Assembly (NCBI GenBank): GCA_030141605.1
Contig: JAQGDQ010002368.1
Coordinates: 250,001 to 314,000, forward strand
Length of the DNA: 64,000 nucleotides
Reading direction: 5' to 3'
DNA from: Tubiluchus corallicola
Taxonomy: Eukaryota; Priapulida; Priapulimorpha; Priapulimorphida; Tubiluchidae
Shown: in pieces, positions 24,901 to 33,763 of the stretch
Numbering within the stretch: position 1 is the stretch's first letter
How the letters are laid out: each line of letters opens with the position of its first letter
Position numbers and translations under genes: made by a program
Notes under the pieces: model-generated
The model's input: only the letters and a program-made list of their open reading frames with translations
What the model was told of the DNA's origin: nothing
The model's database searches: none

Positions 24901-27900
24901 TTGTAAAAAACAGTACATTATTTTGTAATTTATGTGCTCAAAGTCTTCTGCTTCTTTATGCACATTTCTCTGTCTTAAATATTGTTTTTTATGTTTTGTA
25001 TTATCCAGGTACAATGTTAGGTATGGCCGAGTGACTGCAGAAGATGAAGAGGTGGAAAAGGCTGCGAGAGCTGCTGAAATACATGACAGGATAACTACAT
25101 TTCCTGATGGTAGGTAGCACTAGTTGATGATAGCTGTTATAATAAGCTACTGTATTTCTGCCCTGTAAGATGCACTGACATATAAGTGGCACCCTCATTT
25201 TGTAGAGCAAAATCAAAATTAACAGATTTTTAGCCTCTGTTAGGTTTTAAACTCAGTAATGGCTCATGATTCACATTTACAATTTGCAGACGACTTTGTC
25301 CTGATTGTTTCTTTGAGTCACACTACCCAGTGCACAACTGCTAGTGTATCAAGTTACAAGATTGTGAGCTCTAGTCATTTCATATTTGCATGATAGAAGC
25401 GGTTGTATAAGACATAATTTAAAAGTTAAAAGTGGTTTTTAGCTTGACCTTCATCTGTAATCATTTAACCTGCAATAAAAGGTGCGCATGTCAATTGCCA
25501 TTAGTATATTTGCCTGTTATAAGTGCAGCAATAGCGTTGTCGTCTATATTAGGCCTCCTCAATAAGATCCAAGCTGCTTTTAGCATGGTTTTTGACTTTC
25601 TGCTGGAAAAAAGCACATTTCATGTGGTGAAAAATATGGTACACACCTGTGAAGGGCAGTGGTTTTAGTGGTTTAATATTGATGAAAATCCATGTATGTT
25701 ATAATAGTTGTAAACTGTTTGTTACAGGTTATGACACAACAGTAGGAGAACGTGGGTTAAAACTGAGTGGTGGAGAAAAGCAACGAGTGGCCATTGCTAG
25801 GACGATACTGAAGGCTCCCCAGATTGTCTTGCTTGATGAGGTGAAGATTTCTTATACTTTTTCCCTAATTTTAGTAAAATCACTTATTACTTGAGATTTA
25901 ACAGTTTTGACTATCTAAGATAGCTTTGGTTTTGACATTAGCACAATTAACTCTCGAAAAAATTTTAATTGCAGTGAGTAGAACAAGTAAGAAAAGTTAA
26001 TGTCTATCTCATGGTTAGCATTTTGAACTTTTGTATAATGAACAACTTAAATATAAAACATCTTGCAAGCATTTTGGTTTTTGTACTGGAAAAGTAAAGG
26101 GATGCTTATCTATGTGGAAGGGAAAGTTTTAGAAGCATGTGATGATTGCAAGTAGACATCAAAAAATTGATTGAAATTAAATGATTTATGCAGTTAGTAA
26201 GCTATAGTTCTTAAACTGGTTATCCTGATGGCAAACAAATATTTCAGATTGAAAGTATGAACATGTGCTGTTTTAAATATAATTTCAAGAAACAAGGTTT
26301 TTAATTTGCTGGGTGAAATTTTGTTTTATAATATTATATTACTGCTGTACTATGTATGTGAGTTCTTAATTTAGGCTAATTTTGTGGAGTTATTAATGTA
26401 GGTATTATTTTTTAAAAACAATTGAGCCTATGAATTGCAAAAATTAACATAAATGAATAGTAGTTCTAAATTTCGATAGTTGCTCGCAAACAGCTTACAA
26501 ATAAAAAATTTCAAATTATATTTAGGAATAGTAGTGTAAGGCATAGTTCACAGTACAACACTGTATGGTACAAACGACAATACTGACATTATTTAATTAC
26601 TTAGCTAAACAAAGGCTTAGCAATGTATGCTGTGCTACCAAAACAGTATTCACAGATCACTTTTATTCATAATTCATTGTTGTTCCATAGCAGTGTGTGA
26701 ATACAAATAATCTCGAAAATAAATCACGACTTGAATATCGATGTGTTTACAAATAGTACCACTATATACTGTTTTTGCTGGGAGGCAAAGGCACATTAAT
26801 AACACGATTATATTAATATTCATATTGTGCACCATTAGCAGTTTTCGCTGTGGGAATAATCACAGTTTTCACTTTGTAAATAGCAGTGTTATGCATTAGT
26901 CACTGTTTTAACTGTCTGAATAGCTTTAGCTGATACAATGGTCACTACTTTCATACATATCATACACCAGATTGCAGTCTTCACTATGTGAACAGGTATA
27001 TTTTGCAAGTTTTCACTGTATAAATAAAATCCCTCTGTTCCTTTTCCATTTCTTTATTGTTGGGTATTTGTTAATTAAAAGTAAAAAGTAAATAGTAAAT
27101 ATAGTATAGTGCTTAATGATATTTAATGAACTAGTGGTGTGATATTTTGACTGTGAGTATCTTGTCTAGTTTTTTGATTAATTCATATGCATATTTGACA
27201 GGCAACATCTGCTTTGGATACTAAAACTGAGCGAGCAATTCAGTCGTCTTTAGCAAGGGTTTGCGCAGGAAGAACCACTTTGGTAGTGGCTCACAGGTAT
27301 AACACAGTTGTCAGTGATTTTTTGCTGGGAAGGCTAATTTTTGTTTTACTCTTACATTTAGTATGGCTGCTGTTTTCCCTAATATTTAATAGGCTACATT
27401 TGCAAAGTTTTTGAACAAGCCTGGACTTTCATTTAAAGATAAGTAAAGGATAATTAAAATAAATTAGTAAAGACTTGTGGACATTTCTTGAGACGTCCGC
27501 ATTGTATTTAGAATGTATCTCCATCAGAATGGATAGTATCTATGGTACTGGTGATCTACATCATTGAGCTTTAGTATTAGAATACATGGATTTGTGAGTT
27601 ATCTAACTCTGTCGTAACTTTTTCGAATGATGTGTGATGAGAGGTACTCTAACCTTGAACCAAAAAACAAAAAAGTGATAGAAAAGTATTGTAATTGTAA
27701 TTTATTGTCTCCTTGTGTTAAAAGATTGTTAGATGACAGAAAAATTAAGACCAGATAAAGTCATGCAGCCAGCTGATTTGTGTGAGCATTTTTTGACAGA
27801 AAATTTGAGAGGGAGACTTAATCAGTAATACCTGCTATAATGTCATTTAGGCTTTCTCTGATTTATTATTCTTAACACTAATATAATTTCATTGTCACGA

Positions 27901-28462
27901 ATTCAATTTTTTGATGCCTGAAAAAGGTATCGTTGTGGCTTATACGAGCGTGATGTTTTGAATGAATTTCTGTAAATGCACTTGTGTATATAATAGTTTA
28001 CTTACTGAAACATTAAGTATTATACCTTTTGTACAGGTATTATAAATTATTGAAATGTTGTTTGAGTTTCTTAATTATCCCTAACACAATTTCTCTTAGA
28101 GTTGCCGAACCAGCAGCTGACAACATAGGCAAGACTCCAACAACTTTTATTATTTTAAAATGCAGTAAAGTTGGATAAGTTGACTGACTGCTGTTGGTCA
28201 CTTTAGTAAAGAAATATTGATTCTCTCTCATTTTAACCTCATTTGCAGACTATCAACTATAATACATGCAGATTTAATACTGGTATTGCGAGAGGGGGAA
28301 ATTATTGAGCGAGGGAGGCACGATGAATTATTACTACAAAATGGAGCTTACGGCAGTATGTGGCAAGAACAGCAACAAAAACATAAAGAATCTTCAGAAG
28401 ATGTTCTTATAAACCTCGGTGATGATGAAACCAACGGGCCATCTGCTGGCAGTCAAAGTTAA
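12861..28462 (+). CDS. ABCB6: ABC transporter, ABCB6/HMT1 family half-transporter (whole gene, 20 coding exons)
   Basis: Joining 20 exons by hand through GT-AG introns gives one open frame of 855 residues plus TAA; human ABCB6 is 842. Family knowledge: ABCB6/HMT1 proteins are homodimeric half-transporters of mitochondrial outer membrane, endolysosomal or plasma membranes, linked to porphyrin or heavy-metal/phytochelatin transport. Order: hydrophobic TMD0 (about 1-205), ABC membrane domain (about 265-556), nucleotide-binding domain (about 588-830). Visible NBD motifs: A-loop Y600, Walker [10 protein letters not shown] 624-632, Q-loop Q672, signature LSGGEKQR 728-735, Walker B IVLLDE 748-753 with catalytic E753, D-loop SALD 756-759, H-loop H784. 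All key residues are present, so it should be an active ATPase. The ATG has A at -3 and G at +4, and an in-frame TGA lies at 12852-12854. Inference: this is the orthologue of ABCB6 rather than of ABCB7 or ABCB10, because of the TMD0 and the [16 protein letters not shown] and LNWFGTYYR blocks. Confidence 0.95.
13334..13416 (+). CDS. ABCB6: ABCB6 coding exon 2 (TMD0)
   Basis: Acceptor TATTTTAG|GAGC, donor CTACAG|GTAACT. Encodes the loop after helix 1 ([20 protein letters not shown]) and the start of helix 2. It ends in phase 0 and reads straight into exon 3. Confidence 0.85.
13829..13895 (+). CDS. ABCB6: ABCB6 coding exon 3 (TMD0 helix 2)
   Basis: Acceptor TTGTTTAG|TTAT, donor ATTAG|GTAAGG. 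Encodes a hydrophobic helix [20 protein letters not shown] that parallels LQLLLATLQAALPLAGLAG of human TMD0. Short exon, phase 1 at its end. Confidence 0.85.
14239..14464 (+). CDS. ABCB6: ABCB6 coding exon 4 (TMD0 helices 3-4)
   Basis: Acceptor TTCTGAAG|GTGA, donor CGCAC|GTAAGT (perfect consensus). Encodes two further TMD0 helices with the loop motif [20 protein letters not shown] between them and ends at the tryptophan-rich [10 protein letters not shown], matching human WNSPQWWWAR. Phase 2. Confidence 0.92.
14935..15088 (+). CDS. ABCB6: ABCB6 coding exon 5 (end of TMD0)
   Basis: Acceptor TTTTTTTATAG|AAAG, donor AACAAG|GTATTT. Encodes the fifth TMD0 helix, with [20 protein letters not shown] matching human [21 protein letters not shown], then the acidic start of the linker. 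Phase 0. Confidence 0.92.
15515..15725 (+). CDS. ABCB6: ABCB6 coding exon 6 (linker and first TMD helix)
   Basis: Acceptor TGTTTATTTAG|CCAT, donor CTAATAG|GTTTGT. Encodes the linker ([20 protein letters not shown], compare human [20 protein letters not shown]) and the first helix of the ABC membrane domain ending [13 protein letters not shown]. Phase 1. Confidence 0.93.
16286..16375 (+). CDS. ABCB6: ABCB6 coding exon 7 (TMD helix 2)
   Basis: Acceptor TTACATTATAG|TTGA, donor GGAACAG|GTAAAA. Encodes [18 protein letters not shown], the counterpart of human AWTVTSYVFLKFLQGGGT. Phase 1. Confidence 0.93.
16809..16911 (+). CDS. ABCB6: ABCB6 coding exon 8 (membrane domain)
   Basis: Acceptor GATTACAG|GTTC, donor CACGG|GTTTGT. 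Encodes [20 protein letters not shown], matching human [20 protein letters not shown]. Phase 2. Confidence 0.93.
17269..17358 (+). CDS. ABCB6: ABCB6 coding exon 9 (family-diagnostic loop)
   Basis: Acceptor TTTTGATAG|GTTA, donor CTCAA|GTATCA. Encodes [20 protein letters not shown], almost identical to human and the best single marker of this subfamily. This intracellular loop couples the membrane domain to the NBD. Phase 2. Confidence 0.95.
18122..18243 (+). CDS. ABCB6: ABCB6 coding exon 10 (TMD helices 3-4)
   Basis: Acceptor TTGTTTTCAG|CTAT, donor TTTAG|GTATGT. Encodes [20 protein letters not shown] followed by [17 protein letters not shown], matching human [31 protein letters not shown]. 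Phase 1. Confidence 0.95.
18951..19060 (+). CDS. ABCB6: ABCB6 coding exon 11 (membrane domain, TEWRTKFRR)
   Basis: Acceptor TTTATTACAG|TGTT, donor GAAACG|GTATGC. Encodes [20 protein letters not shown] and [12 protein letters not shown], nearly identical to human. Phase 0. Reading past the donor gives a spurious intronic extension. Confidence 0.95.
19474..19745 (+). CDS. ABCB6: ABCB6 coding exon 12 (TMD helices 5-6)
   Basis: Acceptor GTGTGTTTAG|GTGA, donor TATTACAG|GTAGGA. The largest exon. Encodes [20 protein letters not shown], the last two membrane helices and [14 protein letters not shown]. Phase 2. Confidence 0.95.
20003..20834. mobile_element. Candidate MITE in ABCB6 intron 12
   Basis: Left sequence GTTTATTAGACTCACGGTTA (20003 on), followed by repeated AATAGACTC and AATTGACTC motifs, is mirrored by AAAGTGAGTCTATTAAAATG at 20815-20834; the core TTANTAGACTCAC matches 12 of 13. 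No coding and no clear target duplication. Confidence 0.45.
21270..21419 (+). CDS. ABCB6: ABCB6 coding exon 13 (TMD-NBD junction)
   Basis: Acceptor TTTTCAACAG|GATG, donor GATGACAG|GTCTGC. Encodes [16 protein letters not shown] (human [16 protein letters not shown]), a variable linker, and the first NBD strand [14 protein letters not shown] containing A-loop Y600. Phase 2. Confidence 0.95.
22239..23032. mobile_element. MITE in ABCB6 intron 13 (794 bp, ~24-bp terminal inverted repeats)
   Basis: Left end ACCGTATATACTTATGTACA AGTC and the reverse complement of the right end ACCATATATACGTGTGTACA AGTC match at 21 of 24. ATTT flanks both sides (22235-22238 and 23033-23036), a possible 4-bp target duplication. 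The interior holds a (CA)n tract and no transposase. Superfamily not assigned. Confidence 0.7.
22771..22800. repeat. (CA)n microsatellite
   Basis: About 11 CA units with one slip at the 3' end, inside the intron 13 MITE. Confidence 0.95.
23134..23191 (+). CDS. ABCB6: ABCB6 coding exon 14 (NBD strand before Walker A)
   Basis: Acceptor ATTTGTGAAG|GAGG, donor GCATTG|GTATGT. Encodes [19 protein letters not shown]. Only 58 bases, so easy to miss; both neighbours demand it in frame. Phase 0. Confidence 0.93.
23591..23695 (+). CDS. ABCB6: ABCB6 coding exon 15 (Walker A)
   Basis: Acceptor TCTGATGCAG|GTTG, donor TCGCAG|GTAATA. Encodes [20 protein letters not shown] with the complete P-loop, where vertebrates have GPSGAGKST, then [12 protein letters not shown]. 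Phase 0. Confidence 0.96.
24026..24099 (+). CDS. ABCB6: ABCB6 coding exon 16 (Q-loop)
   Basis: Acceptor TTTTTTACAG|GTTA, donor ATCAT|GTAAGT. Encodes [19 protein letters not shown] with Q-loop glutamine 672. Phase 2. Confidence 0.95.
25009..25109 (+). CDS. ABCB6: ABCB6 coding exon 17 (NBD helical domain)
   Basis: Acceptor TTATCCAG|GTAC, donor CTGATG|GTAGGT. Encodes [20 protein letters not shown] then [11 protein letters not shown]. Where vertebrates have the IADNIRYG block this protein reads IMYNVRYG, a local substitution. Phase 1. Confidence 0.94.
25728..25840 (+). CDS. ABCB6: ABCB6 coding exon 18 (ABC signature and Walker B)
   Basis: Acceptor TGTTACAG|GTTA, donor GATGAG|GTGAAG. Encodes [20 protein letters not shown] and [12 protein letters not shown]: signature motif and Walker B with the catalytic glutamate as the last codon. 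Phase 0. Confidence 0.96.
26830..27028. repeat. Degenerate minisatellite in ABCB6 intron 18
   Basis: Roughly five or six drifting copies of a CAGTTTTCACTGTGTGAATAG-like unit, about 35-45 bases apart, ending near GTTTTCACTGTATAAATAAA. Boundaries are soft. Confidence 0.5.
27202..27296 (+). CDS. ABCB6: ABCB6 coding exon 19 (D-loop, H-loop)
   Basis: Acceptor TATTTGACAG|GCAA, donor TCACAG|GTATAA. Encodes [20 protein letters not shown] and [11 protein letters not shown], with the D-loop and the switch histidine 784. Phase 2. Confidence 0.95.
28249..28462 (+). CDS. ABCB6: ABCB6 coding exon 20 (C-terminus, stop)
   Basis: Acceptor CATTTGCAG|ACTA. Encodes [45 protein letters not shown] in two stretches, then a short acidic tail and TAA at 28460-28462. 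The last NBD strand and helix are complete; the tail after about residue 830 is not conserved. Confidence 0.95.
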
Positions 28463-28700
28463 TATTAGATGAAAATTAGATATTTGTATTCATGTGATAA
28501 TTATTAGGATGTTTGATGATGGTGATAGTGATGATGGAAGAATTGAATTGGATTATCATTCTTATGAGATACTATTATGTTTGCCTGTATAGTTTGTAAA
28601 TAGATGTAGTTAATAGCTGCTTGTTATCATCTTTACTGTTGCCAATTTATTAAAATTGTCTTTTGTCCAAATTGTCACTAAAATATGCAGAAAAGTGTGA
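28463..28700 (+). promoter_or_regulatory. ABCB6 3'UTR with candidate polyadenylation signal
   Basis: AT-rich sequence follows the stop. No AATAAA is seen close by. The variant ATTAAA at 28649-28654 is the nearest plausible signal, about 190 bases after the stop. Without transcripts the true 3' end is uncertain. Confidence 0.4.
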
Positions 28701-28742
28701 CTCTGCAAATCTAGATTGACAGTAACAAAGACTAATGTAAAT

Positions 28743-28849
28743 AACACCAACTGTAGATAAAATACAAACTCATTAGTTGTATAAACAAATCTTTAAACAC
28801 AGTCTCATTATAAGATCAGTAAATTTGTATTTTATCTGCAGTTGATGTT
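28743..28849. repeat. 26-bp inverted repeat with 55-base loop, 3' of ABCB6
   Basis: The arm at 28743-28768 (AACACCAACTGTAGATAAAA then TACAAA) pairs with 28824-28849 (TTTGTATTTTATCTGCAGTT then GATGTT) at 24 of 26 positions; the two mismatches would be G-U pairs in one RNA strand. It could fold as a hairpin in a long ABCB6 3'UTR, or be a very small MITE. Confidence 0.75.
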
Positions 28850-28859
28850 GTTTAAGTTG

Positions 28860-31800
28860 TTCATTGTTAACTCAATATTCAGTGCAGAATGATTTTTTCT
28901 TATACTTTGATTTATGTCATACCTATATCTAGCATGTTTGTTTAATAGCCAGTTATACTAGTGACTGACATGATAGGGATTTGACTGGGATCGAGACTTA
29001 TGGACCAATTAACTAAAAGCATATTAGTGGGCAATTGGGTTAAAGGCTCAGCAGCAATGGGCTTTTTAGACTCCAATCGTCTAAGTGATCTAGAAAACAG
29101 AACACACCTCACTGCAGTTAACTATGTATGTTGGATTTTTGGATCGTGCTAACAGTGTTTCAAGCATAGAAATTTGTTTTTGTTTGCGATAATGGTTGGT
29201 GTTTAGCATTTATTTATAACACACAAATCCATTTTAACTATAATATTGTGCGAGAGATAAGGATGAATAAGTTATTTAGAAGTTATTAATTGTAAATTTA
29301 AACAAAATTTATACTGTTTTTATGCACTACACAGTAATACCCAGTTATTAATGCTAACTGAAAAGCACAACATAAAGAAGTTTTATAGCCCTATGTAATA
29401 TCTGTTATTAGGGTTATGTGTCAGGAGAGTTTAGTAGAAATAATATCACAGTTAAAAACAAAGGTTGTTTGCTCAAATCAGCTAGTCATAGTGACGAATT
29501 ATATCGTGTTCTCTTATTGAATATGTCAGCATCTACTGATTACTGCGCTGAGGGAAGCTTTGTTCTTTATGAAGGTTCAAAACATTACATGCAAATAGAT
29601 CAGGTCGTGACATACTGTGGCATTTATTACATGGACATATGCATAAAGCGTATATTCATAATACATGTACAGGAACATAGGTAGCGAGTATAAATCCACT
29701 CAAAGAAATAACAGCAACAAAAGAGGAAATGAACAATACACATTTAACCTATTAAATGTTTACAACCATGTGAATCCATTGCTTATCACAAACAATCCAG
29801 CCCGGTTTACATAACATGCGAATTTCGTACTGCTTCTCAATAATCCATTCCATACAGTGGGAAGTTTAGTAAGACATTAACCAAACTGTTAAAGTAAAAT
29901 TGCTGCATATCACAACAGTATCATTAAGAAATATATACAGCGTGTCATCCTGTTTTCCCCGTAGTTTGCATAAAGGTATAAAATTGATTCACCAGCGAAT
30001 CTGAGCCGAGTAAAAACAGTGTCTGTAATAGATACGCAATGCTTGTATCTATATAATGGTGCAATGTATTTATGGCGTTGTTTTTGACTGCAATATTGGT
30101 CCTTAGCACTTATTTATGACAGTCCATTCCTTCTCTAATGGTTTCTAGTTACTGCTTATTATTAAAGTAATGCCTGTTATTACGAAAGAAGCAAAACTAT
30201 CATTTCTATAACTGCATGCTATTTTTTCATGAGTAACGGTTGACTGCAGAATTGATTCACCTTGGGTGCTAATTTAGTTTCTTATTCAGGAGATCACGTG
30301 AAGGTCATATTTAACTAACTAAAGAAGCTAGTCACGTTCTCACCGAAGGTTAATTTAACTAGACGCAGCTGCACTGTGTGAACGTGAAACTGCTATGTGC
30401 AGAAAATTTGCTTTTAACTTACGCGAATCTTCAGTTTTTTATCTAAAAAGAAAGTAATTTGCAGTTTGACTTTCTGGACATGCATATGTGTTTAGCTATC
30501 AGTTCACAACTTGGAACTAGTCCGTTTATAATATTTTCTTGTTTTGTGTTTGGAGTTTTTGATACTGAATTGCTGGTAATATTTGCGTAATTCAGTTATG
30601 ATTTGTTTTTTTTCTTAACCAGTACGGTAGTGTATAGTCAAACTAATAATTGCTGTTTTTCATTTTAATTTACCTGATTCGTTTTTAAGGATGACTTGAG
30701 TAGTTTTCGTCTTATGCAGTATATTTCATGTATGGGTACGTGTGCATATTTTATTGTGAACGTCAAAAAGTGTATGTAAATAATCATGAAAAATTTATGA
30801 CACGATTAATGGAATAATAGTTATTAAATTTAGAATGTGTAGTTTGATCGGGTCTGTATTTATTACTCGTTTTTGTTCTGCGAACTTTGCTGGAGTAGAC
30901 CAAGGTCTACATTTTTAAGCTTTGATTTGTACTTGTATATTGCGGTACGATCAATTCATGAGCTTCATAGTGGTGGTATTGAAACTCTAGAGGAATTCCT
31001 GTTAGGAGCAGGGAACATGATAAATGTAACAAGATGCTGCACCGTCAGCTTGTATATGTATACAGTTTGGTGCGCTTGAAAATAATTTAAAAAATGGCAA
31101 AAGGTATTTTCTATATCATAAACATTATATAAGCTGTTTCTTGGAAAATCCGTAATTTTCATTAACCTGTAGATGTATATTAGTAAATGGATGGAATCAT
31201 GATCATTTAACCAGCAACGAAATGCTGTTCTCCAGAAACAATAAATTAGTGAACTAACTTTTTTATTAAAAACGAGCTGACTGTCGTCCCGTGAGGTTGG
31301 TTTGTTAATTAAGAAATAATTTTTTTTATAAAACTAGCCTTATGATGCATTACACGCTTATAGGCGTACATGTACATATATTAAGTAGTATAATTTTGGC
31401 TTCCAGTTTGGCTGTAATTAGAGTGGTATAATGACACTAGGCTTCATTTTATGTTTTTAAAAGTCTAGCTCATTGCTCATTTTACTTTTCATAAAAGCTG
31501 AACGCTAAACAAATTATTTTGCCGAGCTGACTGGATGATTGGTTAAATATAATAAAGCGTTTTCATAAAGAAATTAATAGACAATTTGGCTGTATGTTAA
31601 TTACTGCTAATGCATGCATGTAAAACGCGAACTGCTTCTGTGTAATTGATAAATGAGTTGCAATTATGCAGATAAACGTAGCCCCGGTTTGACGAACGGG
31701 TTGGGTTGCTACAAAACGGAAAAATACAAAGGCTAAATACTGGCCAGCATTAAAAAGATACGCACATTGCTTGTCAGCACCGCATAACCAGGATGCCAGG

Positions 31801-31960
31801 ATTGGTGATATCAGAAATGCTTATAAGGTACACGTCTTTAATTATCATTTCGCCCCGGCTGTGACTATTATTACAGGATAAGGTGTGCGAGAGTACCATT
31901 ATTTACCACCTAATCAGAACTTTCTGATCGCTTTTCCTAAGCCTACTCACCCTTAACTGA
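28860..31960. other. Intergenic, no gene recognised
   Basis: AT-rich. An 88-codon frame at 29418-29684 and a 68-codon frame at 30873-31079 resemble nothing I know. No repeats with defined ends. Confidence 0.5.
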
Positions 31961-31969
31961 GTACCTGGT

Positions 31970-32130
31970 CGTGTGCAGGGGGAAGAAGGCAGCCGAGCAA
32001 CGGACTAGTCGCCCCCTATCTTGTATGCCGCCTTAATCGCCAACGTATCTTCCCAGACAGGCATGGGTCATCCTTCCTAAGCAACATCCCCAACTCCCAC
32101 CAGAGCTGCTGACGATCCAGTTGGTGTTTT
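31970..32130. other. GC-richer island, possible SINE-like repeat
   Basis: About 160 bases (GCAGGGGGAAGAAGGCAGCC ... CCCAACTCCCACCAGAGCTG) are clearly more GC-rich than their surroundings. The composition suggests a repeat or an old functional RNA-derived segment, but no A/B box or tail is clear. Confidence 0.3.
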
Positions 32131-32939
32131 GGTTCAAGATATTTGTGAAACTTTCCAATTTATATCCTGAAGTTTAGACAATTGATAATATTTTTCAAAT
32201 AGACGGAGTGTGTTTTGAAATATGCTATTACTCTGTAGCTTTATCCTCGGGTAGCTGTATATGAAATTTACTTATACGCGATGAGTGCAATGAGTACGGG
32301 GGTACAGATATACAGAATAATTTATTACGTCAAAGGATTGCAGAAATAATAGAGAATCTATTATGCCTTTAGAACATAGTATGGAAACCTCGCGTGTCTT
32401 CACACAATCTGGTCTTTCACGTAATTTGGAGGGTACGAACGGAGCACTGACCTAAAAATGCTGGGAGTAATTTATCGATTGACCTAAATGGCTTGGAAGT
32501 TCACCGGACCTCAAACCCGTTAACAAATTAGCTATCCCGAAAGACAAAGTGGAAGATGAATGATAAGAGATAAAACTAAAAGATGACAAAAATAAGCCAT
32601 GGTCAGTATTCAACTAAACTTATGTGTTGGAGGGCCTTGAGTTCTTCGAGTCCCTACTCCAGTCACCTTTTCATTATTGTAGGCTGTGCTATATCTAATA
32701 GGCTTTTACCATATTTTGATGGCATATTCCCTGAACAATAATTAGGTGTACTACTTATTTTTGTTCCAACGCAAAAGGTTGTGTACCACCCTGTGTTTTA
32801 GTTGTAACTGTTGCATAAATGACTCATGGTTCCGTTTATGATTTACGTTTTCATCTGTCACGGATCTAAAGTTGTTTTTTCTTAATAATTTTTATAACAA
32901 TTCACTGACCCCTAGACATTGCTCACGGCATTGAAAATA

Positions 32940-32941
<2 letters not shown>

Positions 32942-32977
<36 letters not shown>

Positions 32978-32996
32978 AGAGAGAGAGAGAGAGAGA
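32942..32996. repeat. (TA)n followed by (GA)n
   Basis: About 16 TA units (32942-32974) then GAAAGAGAGAGAGAGAGAGA (to 32996), directly abutting the 3' end of the minus-strand LINE. Confidence 0.95.
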
Positions 32997-33319
32997 TTTT
33001 TTATTATTATTACAACTCTATTTTATTATATATATTAACATAAATACATACATAATATACATAAATTCCCTCTATTTGCAGGGACCAGTATGAACATGAT
33101 TATAATAAGTTGGAAAATAATTACAATTATCCCTTTTAATATCATTTGTGACTATGATAACAGTAAAACGCTTATATACAAAAACATATCAACAACTAGA
33201 GGCAACATAGCTAGATTTACATTTAAATTTATATTTACCTAATTTTATAAATAACTCTTACTTTTATATTTTCATTGACGGGTAGCAATCTAATTATATA
33301 AAATGACAGTGACTGGACT

Positions 33320-33763
33320 TCACATTTTTAAAAATAAACTCCACGTTTTTTCGGCTATATTTTCCTCTTTAGCATTTTTAACAATTTCTACAAACGCATT
33401 AATAGCATTTCTACTTCTTATTCTGTATATATCCTTAAGTTGCCTAGATGGGAGTGCAGTTTCAAGTTTCCTTCTGAGTTCGTCTTTTATTAGAGGACAG
33501 TTAAAAATTATATGTTCTGGCGTTTGGCTGTTTGCATTGCATTTACACATATCAGCTTCTATCAGACCGATTCTATTGCTAAATTCATTACAACCTCTCC
33601 CTAATAATAAGTTGAAAGCAATGGTTTCAATAACACGTTCATTTCTTGTTATTTGCAGATCTAAAGGTTTTGCACAAACTTTAACTTCTTCCAAAGGGTT
33701 TCCAGCTAACTGGTTTCCAGCAACAGTTTTCTTTTCCATAGAAACTCTAGGAATTTTTGACAT
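33320..33763 (-). pseudogene. LINE ORF2, C-terminal domain (fourth frame)
   Basis: Continues ORF2 with RNERVIETIAFNLLLGRGCN and the Cys/His motif CKCNANSQTPEHIIFNCP, typical of the end of Jockey- and R1-like ORF2 proteins. Ends at its natural stop, and the 3'UTR follows. Confidence 0.85.

Noticed and set aside
25139-25430. TACTGTATTTCTGCCCTGTAAGATGCAC, like the start of a MITE in intron 17
   Set aside because: No matching inverted end was found, so the element cannot be bounded.
29418-29684. 88-codon frame downstream of ABCB6
   Set aside because: No ATG at the reported start, no family motif, and no flanking splice or promoter evidence.
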